Shown one piece after another: positions 7,501 through 9,515 of a stretch of DNA of 9,515 nucleotides. Below the pieces are notes generated by a model. The model did no database searches. It was given only the letters and a program-made list of their open reading frames with translations, and was not told the origin of the DNA. The stretch is from the NCBI GenBank assembly GCA_945875135.1, contig CAMCJO010000059.1, forward strand, positions 1 through 9,515. Reading direction: 5' to 3'. The number at the start of each line of letters is the position of its first letter. The first letter of the stretch is position 1. The stretch comes from an uncultured Porphyromonas sp. (GTDB lineage Bacteria > Bacteroidota > Bacteroidia > Bacteroidales > Porphyromonadaceae). A program made the translations under genes and the position numbers.

Positions 7501-8908
7501 AGCTAGTGCCGATACGACCTACACGGGCGACTTTACGACGCAACAGTACAACAACGTCGTCGGTGGCGGTCAGGAGCTGAAGGGTCACTCCAAGCAGTAT
7601 GCCGTGGCTTACTGCCCAGGTGATAATCCTCAGTGGGGCTCTTACAACCCCGTCGTCACGGTCATGCCTGGTAGCGACCGCAAGGCTCAGCTCGAGGGTG
7701 TCTACCTGACCAACACAGCGTGGGTCAAGAGCTTTGCCACCCAGGGCGACAAAAACTTCGGTCGTCCCGCCTTTGAGGAGGGTGGCTTCTTTATCGTGAC
7801 CATCACGGCTGACAATGGTAAGAAGGTCGAGGTGCCACTCATCGACTATCGCAATAAGAAGCGCGAAGTGGTCAACGACTGGAAGTGGGTCGATCTCTCC
7901 TCTCTCGGTGAGGTCAAGACGCTCAAGTTCTCCGTCCAGTCGAGCGACACCTATGCGCCTAGCTACTTTGCTATGGACAACCTGCACATCAAGCAGGATG
8001 TCTCTAGCAAGCCCGCTAAGGAGCAGATAGCACTTGAGGTGATGGCAACGACCGAGACGACAGCGCAGGTACGCTGGCAGGCACTTCCCACGCAGGTGAG
8101 CTACACCGTAAGCTATCGTCCTGCAGGTGCTGACGCTAGTGCGACGCAGACGATGCGCCTCGATCCTACGCAGCAGCTCCGCTCGCTAGAGCTTCGTGAC
8201 GGCTACGTCTACACCACCCTCGAGGGGCTACAGATGGGTACACGCTATGAGGTCACCGTCGAGGCGACCATCATGCCCGCTCTGCAGACGGTCGCTCAGG
8301 GTAAGACGACCTTCACGACTCAGGCTATCGATGGTAAGCTAGATGCTAAGCTCGTCGCAGGCTCACTGCAGGCTCAGAGCTTCGCCATCTCCTTTGCTAC
8401 GATTGACAAGGCTGAGAGCTATATGGTCGAGCTGGCTAAGGTCGACAAGGAGGGTAACGCTGCCACTGTCGATATCATCCGCATCGCTGCTGACGGATCG
8501 CCTCTAGGCGAACTCTCACCGTTCCAGGCTCCGCCCACGCTACAAGATGGTCGCATCACGCTACCGTTCGTTGATCTCAGCGAGCAGACCGCTTACCGTG
8601 TGACCATCACAGCGCGTCAGGGCGAGACGAGACTCTGCTCTGAGCAGCTCATCATCGTCACCCCACAGGCTACGGCTATCGACGCCATCGACGGCGAGAC
8701 CGCACGTGTCATAGCCACCCCCGAGGGTATCCTCGTGATGGGTCTACAGGGTGCGACCGTCGAGCTCTACACAGCTAGCGGTGCTCAGGTAGGTCACTAC
8801 CAGATCACGGAGCCTGAGCAGCTCATCGCTGAGCCATTCCAGTCTGGTGTCTACGTCGTCGCAGCCCACAAGGCGGGCGAGGTGCACACCTTCCGACTGA
8901 TCCTCTAG
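1568..8908 (+). CDS. Giant T9SS-secreted multidomain surface protein (CUB-like, BNR_assoc_N-like, beta-helix, DUF4465, FN3)
   Basis: This 2446-residue protein lies 26 bp downstream of the first gene, presumably in the same riboswitch-controlled transcript. The ATG at 1568 is preferred because it begins a good signal peptide (LLLLCWLLLPPIVWG|Q, cleavage near residue 23). Upstream in-frame ATGs at 1475 and 1529 would overlap the first gene and bury that signal. Approximate domain order: CUB-like 28-159, BNR_assoc_N-like 160-313, CUB-like 313-438, BNR-like 439-592, CUB-like 592-728, BNR-like 729-881, CUB-like 882-1007, BNR-like 1008-1160. Then a right-handed parallel beta-helix 1161-1618 with many Asn-rich rungs and a VGAYEQD end cap. 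Next come an FN3-like domain 1618-1724, an unnamed beta-sandwich 1725-1850, a PKD/SprB-like domain 1851-1927 (APYSYEWSQGDS), DUF4465 1928-2144 (NAEWNSWSGFA, YLTNTAWV, YFAMDNLHI), two FN3-like domains 2145-2369, and a T9SS type A sorting domain about 2370-2446 (VELYTASGAQV, GVYVVAA). The domains suggest adhesion or ligand capture. No complete enzyme active site was recognised. A role in B12 uptake is inferred from the riboswitch and DUF4465. Confidence 0.88.
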   Translation: MQRTVTTTLLLLCWLLLPPIVWGQEDNTLLMPTSTYGNEHKVGDTPLILYDSGGADGNALASKTGKIVFTPEQAGKCIEIEIQELALDNQDELYILEGDAPFSSWLTPNEKDIIRKFTKGDRPTLPLTLRSSGKSGKLTIGSKTKSSPGAGFKIIVRTVDQPAIKVTSVLEDKSASHDPYIGEQSLIVSNLKITTEGLAKAPQLTALHYKLSDTKPSDITAIYLYEANSRKPKQLDADKLLGKTTEVSAEGTITLSKEYTLSEPNYDLVLVVDLKSDVAAGSRIDVATTKITTTLGDHAVTLQEPKTLTVEDAYALAKTPKTYTIGDKSLTLYDDGGKYEPISEKFDGYAVFKPETAGKVIQVDFTKLDLFSYSSISLADFVEVYNGSEVNADNLIIKLNKEKAYTATSTAPDGSLTIRLVTNTGTPKAGFEALISQIAPLPMAVDSLSGRTIEVDTFAMPINASVKQVGMVAFTLVATGTKDPVTLQSLDLSSISKTTDVAQVALYYSPIVDDFTKAKEIARWDFAETLTATLPTPQALREGANHFYLAVDLQETASKGGKVNLSIDKLHLSAGEKTLPEQERTRTEALEVMNKMVLTLGKHHVKVYEPWDFTPQLRHKQTTGYNTDAGERSVTFEATAPDNVIQLDINEWDFYYYPYGGSRPMLRIYDGEDATAPLLFELKHDKDAYKTKPADYIRSTQKYLTFVFDAKGASGSLGWRGQVKQYLPQDMKVDSAAAKQIELPFIAVGSEQNQVLALDIHTIGDRKPIHMDGLTVNLKGGAPQIERVALYAATAEGTLDANKLIAAAQVEPTMKSVDLPTDSLQKYGTLREFANNYILALDIRKDVPAADSIDVAIAKLTVAGKPIDVRNADPKGSYKLVNIFNHPASDDNKVVTVNTPLSYYDEGGPNGNTLKNTGSYVTFLPAHEGEVVTLTIDSIALRSATFGIYSGRDHTDESKLLSTGDNNMLKQTGVRTFVSQEQDGSLTVYYKGSNTYAYGWAARVESVKPRALFVEKVSATALPADKQGVLSGSSLPAIRIDLTTAGEQGKTTLEKLQLEISSEGIEELALYATGAISEFDEAHLIATVKPQATQTEVIFKLDPADTLTLPRTQYYWVKAQLAGDLKAGTPISVTAKSVTIGGTKHDVTQEKPFDTKTRQGGLQGTLRVGSSSAATYKSLAAAAKDLTKQGVSGAVTVEVEPGEYPETVLLERVPGASAKNSITIVGLGNSRDEVVISANGYNKPTGPNAYREYYGVMTVRNTPYVTLRNMTIHSTDLGFPTMVYVQENSSHFTMDNCYVYTKNTSNTGYNMSPHLVKIEGASNPHAQSCDVVVENSLFEGGHIALQIGGTTTVANPVGKGYTVRNNRFVDHSGKAIYVTRASEVLIEGNEMVQQIAPQREYIGIDATFHTDAKVIGNDFDLTQPEAYKLSSLHGISVREVQGEGLLVANNVIRITRGSSDSRAFKASNVTGLSFVFNTAIARDGKSTALLMLNNTIASSLLSNNILQNRDGGGILFSNQPLPNEQLTCDRNALYTSDSKGVLITAKGTKYDATNYQEATKSTASKVVEVAFVSDKVLYPKDMTVLPQGAPHAAVTTDIIGTARDKEHPTVGAYEQDPNVTDEAPKLINKQVVRALHQSATISVEPDQMTDVYLMTIAKGEEATTVPDAATIRDKGRHFTALGKRATEFTIMRLEPETTYEVYGLLHGTLNNKDTEPELLFTFTTSYMPTLVATFEKDNRTIEGDVVYSGTNSFAGVKVVEDFTRSLNQIAEMAGDKVTITVTNSKGKIPQRGFSLMADRPVYMRIDGGTRITLPATEQEWAYVDLAQRGDIREVTLESRGKLWIDDYNGDALAMQLAIAPVTISLGQQAQLTAQVIRGVAPYSYEWSQGDSLQTVSVAPTQTTRYSVTVTDAAGSQVTESVYVYVNGLHGDAMVATFEEEPLSSEEPYSQKAPFGSGSFAFSNSYNAEWNSWSGFALAASADTTYTGDFTTQQYNNVVGGGQELKGHSKQYAVAYCPGDNPQWGSYNPVVTVMPGSDRKAQLEGVYLTNTAWVKSFATQGDKNFGRPAFEEGGFFIVTITADNGKKVEVPLIDYRNKKREVVNDWKWVDLSSLGEVKTLKFSVQSSDTYAPSYFAMDNLHIKQDVSSKPAKEQIALEVMATTETTAQVRWQALPTQVSYTVSYRPAGADASATQTMRLDPTQQLRSLELRDGYVYTTLEGLQMGTRYEVTVEATIMPALQTVAQGKTTFTTQAIDGKLDAKLVAGSLQAQSFAISFATIDKAESYMVELAKVDKEGNAATVDIIRIAADGSPLGELSPFQAPPTLQDGRITLPFVDLSEQTAYRVTITARQGETRLCSEQLIIVTPQATAIDAIDGETARVIATPEGILVMGLQGATVELYTASGAQVGHYQITEPEQLIAEPFQSGVYVVAAHKAGEVHTFRLIL

Positions 8909-8917
8909 CGACTGCAC

Positions 8918-8966
8918 AGCTACAGGCTCCGACGGAGAGCATCCTCTGACAAGCGGAGCCTGAGCT
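8918..8966 (+). other. Stem-loop just after the stop codon
   Basis: CAGGCTCCG (8923-8931) pairs perfectly with CGGAGCCTG (8954-8962). The stem extends by AGCT (8918-8921) with AGCT (8963-8966) across a single bulged A at 8922, giving 13 paired bases around a 22-nt loop. It begins 9 nt after the TAG of the giant gene and has no T-tract. It may stabilise the 3' end of the mRNA or act together with the terminator hairpin that follows 11 nt later. Confidence 0.5.
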
Positions 8967-8977
8967 TCACAACATGC

Positions 8978-9013
8978 GTAGCCCCACTCGGTCATCGTGC
9001 CGGGTGGGGCTAC
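8978..9013 (+). terminator. Probable intrinsic terminator of the two-gene unit
   Basis: GTAGCCCCACTCGG (8978-8991) pairs with CCGGGTGGGGCTAC (9000-9013) as a 14-bp GC-rich stem with one G-U pair and an 8-nt loop. TGCTTTG follows, a weak T-tract. The stem strength and its position 69 bp after the giant gene's stop make it the best candidate for the operon end. Confidence 0.75.
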
Positions 9014-9063
9014 TGCTTTGTATGACGGACTATTGCTGTCCAATAAAAGTCTGAAAGGACATG

Positions 9064-9132
9064 TCAAGGGGGCTCAACCAAAGAATTGAAACGATTGAGC
9101 TTTCTATTTTTGCTTTCCAAGCCCCCCCTTGA
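9064..9132. repeat. G-tract/C-tract inverted repeat with nested small hairpin
   Basis: TCAAGGGGGC (9064-9073) is complementary to the GCCCCCCCTTGA segment (9121-9132), with two extra C residues on the right arm. Nested inside, GCTCAA (9072-9077) pairs with TTGAGC (9095-9100) and is followed by TTTCTATTTTT (9101-9111), which could act as a weak terminator on the + strand. The two pairings partly share bases and so could be alternatives. No function is established. Confidence 0.4.
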
Positions 9133-9198
9133 GCAAAAGACTCGTCTTCTGCTGAAAAACTATCGGATAGCAATACCTCCTGACTACTCTATTTCGAC

Positions 9199-9366
9199 CA
9201 ATCTATAGTTTCCTTCGTATGAAACTCCAGTTTCTTACCTATGAAACTCTAGTTTCTCCCCTATGAAACTCTAGTTTCCTCCCTATGAAACTTTAGTTTC
9301 CCCCCTATGAAACTTTAGTTTCCTCCCTATGAAACTCTAGTTTCACGCTGATGAACTGATAGTTAG
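9199..9366. repeat. 22-bp tandem array of palindromic GAAACTnnAGTTTC units
   Basis: Six 14-nt palindromes of the form GAAACT-nn-AGTTTC begin at 9221, 9243, 9265, 9287, 9309 and 9331, exactly 22 bp apart. The two central bases are CC in copy 1, CT in copies 2, 3 and 6, and TT in copies 4 and 5. Linkers are 8 bp and mostly pyrimidine-rich, ending in TAT. A half copy (AGTTTC at 9207-9212) and a decayed copy (from 9353) keep the same phase at the two flanks. The array is not a CRISPR: there are no unique spacers. It could be a phased protein-binding array, a chain of small RNA hairpins, or a variable-number tandem repeat. Confidence 0.9.
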
Positions 9367-9432
9367 CTTATTTCTGCAGAACGATCTACTCGACTCCCCC
9401 TCAAAAAGCTTTTACCGGACAGCAATAGTTGA

Positions 9433-9477
9433 CTTTTGCAACAGTCTCGCACAGCTCTAAGGAGACTGTTGAAAAAG
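9433..9477. repeat. Long hairpin near the window's right end
   Basis: CAACAGTCTC (9439-9448) and GAGACTGTTG (9462-9471) form a perfect 10-bp stem. Beyond one mismatch, CTTTT (9433-9437) pairs with AAAAG (9473-9477), giving 15 paired bases around a 13-nt loop. It starts 3 bp after the right inverted repeat of the 401-bp segment. The ends resemble GACTGTTG-type insertion-sequence termini, but no transposase is present, so this could be a solo end, an element remnant or a terminator of a gene to the right. Confidence 0.45.
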
Positions 9478-9515
9478 CCCACGAGCTGACTTAGGACGAC
9501 CAGATTGAGTTTTTT

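Larger units (their letters stand above)
9029..9429. repeat. Segment bounded by 13-bp perfect inverted repeats (possible MITE-like element)
   Basis: ACTATTGCTGTCC at 9029-9041 is the exact reverse complement of GGACAGCAATAGT at 9417-9429. The similarity continues inward: after two mismatched bases both ends carry TAAAAG (inverted CTTTTA on the right). A third, diverged copy, CGGATAGCAATA, lies inside at 9164-9175 in the same orientation as the right end. The 401-bp segment has no plausible coding sequence, so it would be non-autonomous if mobile. No flanking target-site duplication was identified by eye. It could instead be a lineage-specific intergenic repeat family. Confidence 0.4.
8909..9515. 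other. Non-coding intergenic region, repeat-rich
   Basis: No open reading frame here has the length, start or composition of a real gene on either strand. Its content is the stem-loop, terminator, inverted-repeat segment, G/C-tract repeat, 22-bp array and terminal hairpin listed separately. From about 9040 onward the base composition is visibly more AT-rich than the coding DNA to the left. Confidence 0.7.

Noticed and set aside
7496..7987. 163-codon frame on the - strand
   Set aside because: It is fully antisense to the DUF4465 domain, whose conserved residues explain the sequence. Typical shadow in GC-rich coding DNA.
8744..9067. 107-codon frame on the - strand crossing the end of the giant gene
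   Set aside because: Most of it is antisense to the T9SS sorting domain and it runs through the terminator hairpin. No recognisable protein features.
9105..9112. TATTTTTG as a second -7 promoter box
   Set aside because: It matches TAnnTTTG, but no well-spaced TTTG -33 element precedes it and no gene follows within the window. It could equally be the T-run of a weak terminator.
9199..9366. CRISPR array
   Set aside because: The 22-bp units are contiguous with 8-bp near-identical linkers. There are no unique spacers and no cas genes.

Overview
The window looks like a Bacteroidota chromosome, most likely a Porphyromonas-type species. The grounds are a TAnnTTTG promoter box at the extreme left edge, AT-rich start regions with no Shine-Dalgarno sequence, moderately GC-rich coding DNA, and two secreted proteins that both end in type IX secretion (T9SS, Por) C-terminal sorting domains. 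The genus is inferred from overall character, not from a marker gene.

Layout. Positions 1-434 form one long 5' leader: a -7 promoter element (1-8), a cobalamin (adenosylcobalamin/B12) riboswitch aptamer (about 45-240), then about 190 nt of candidate expression platform with three successive inverted repeats, the last ending 4 nt before the first start codon. Two genes follow on the + strand, 26 bp apart. The first (435-1541, 368 aa) is a secreted surface protein of a family that I recall from Bacteroidota B12-uptake loci. The second (1568-8908, 2446 aa) is a giant secreted mosaic: signal peptide, four CUB-like/BNR_assoc_N-like module pairs, a right-handed beta-helix, an FN3-like domain, a beta-sandwich, a PKD/SprB-like domain, a DUF4465 domain, two FN3-like domains and a T9SS sorting domain. 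The transcription unit appears to end at a strong hairpin (8978-9013).

The final ~600 bases (8909-9515) hold no gene that I can support. They are rich in structure: a stem-loop just after the stop codon, the terminator, a 13-bp perfect inverted repeat pair 401 bp from end to end (9029-9041 and 9417-9429), a nested G-tract/C-tract inverted repeat, an array of six palindromic 22-bp repeats with exact phasing and decayed flanking copies, and a long hairpin at 9433-9477. It resembles a repeat island or the remains of a small non-autonomous element.

Working model (inference): when cobalamin is scarce the riboswitch permits expression of two T9SS-exported surface proteins. Because the leader is a B12 switch, and because both the 368-aa family and DUF4465 occur in Bacteroidota cobamide-uptake loci, the pair probably helps capture cobamides, or a carrier of them, at the cell surface for an outer-membrane BtuB-type transporter that is not in this window.
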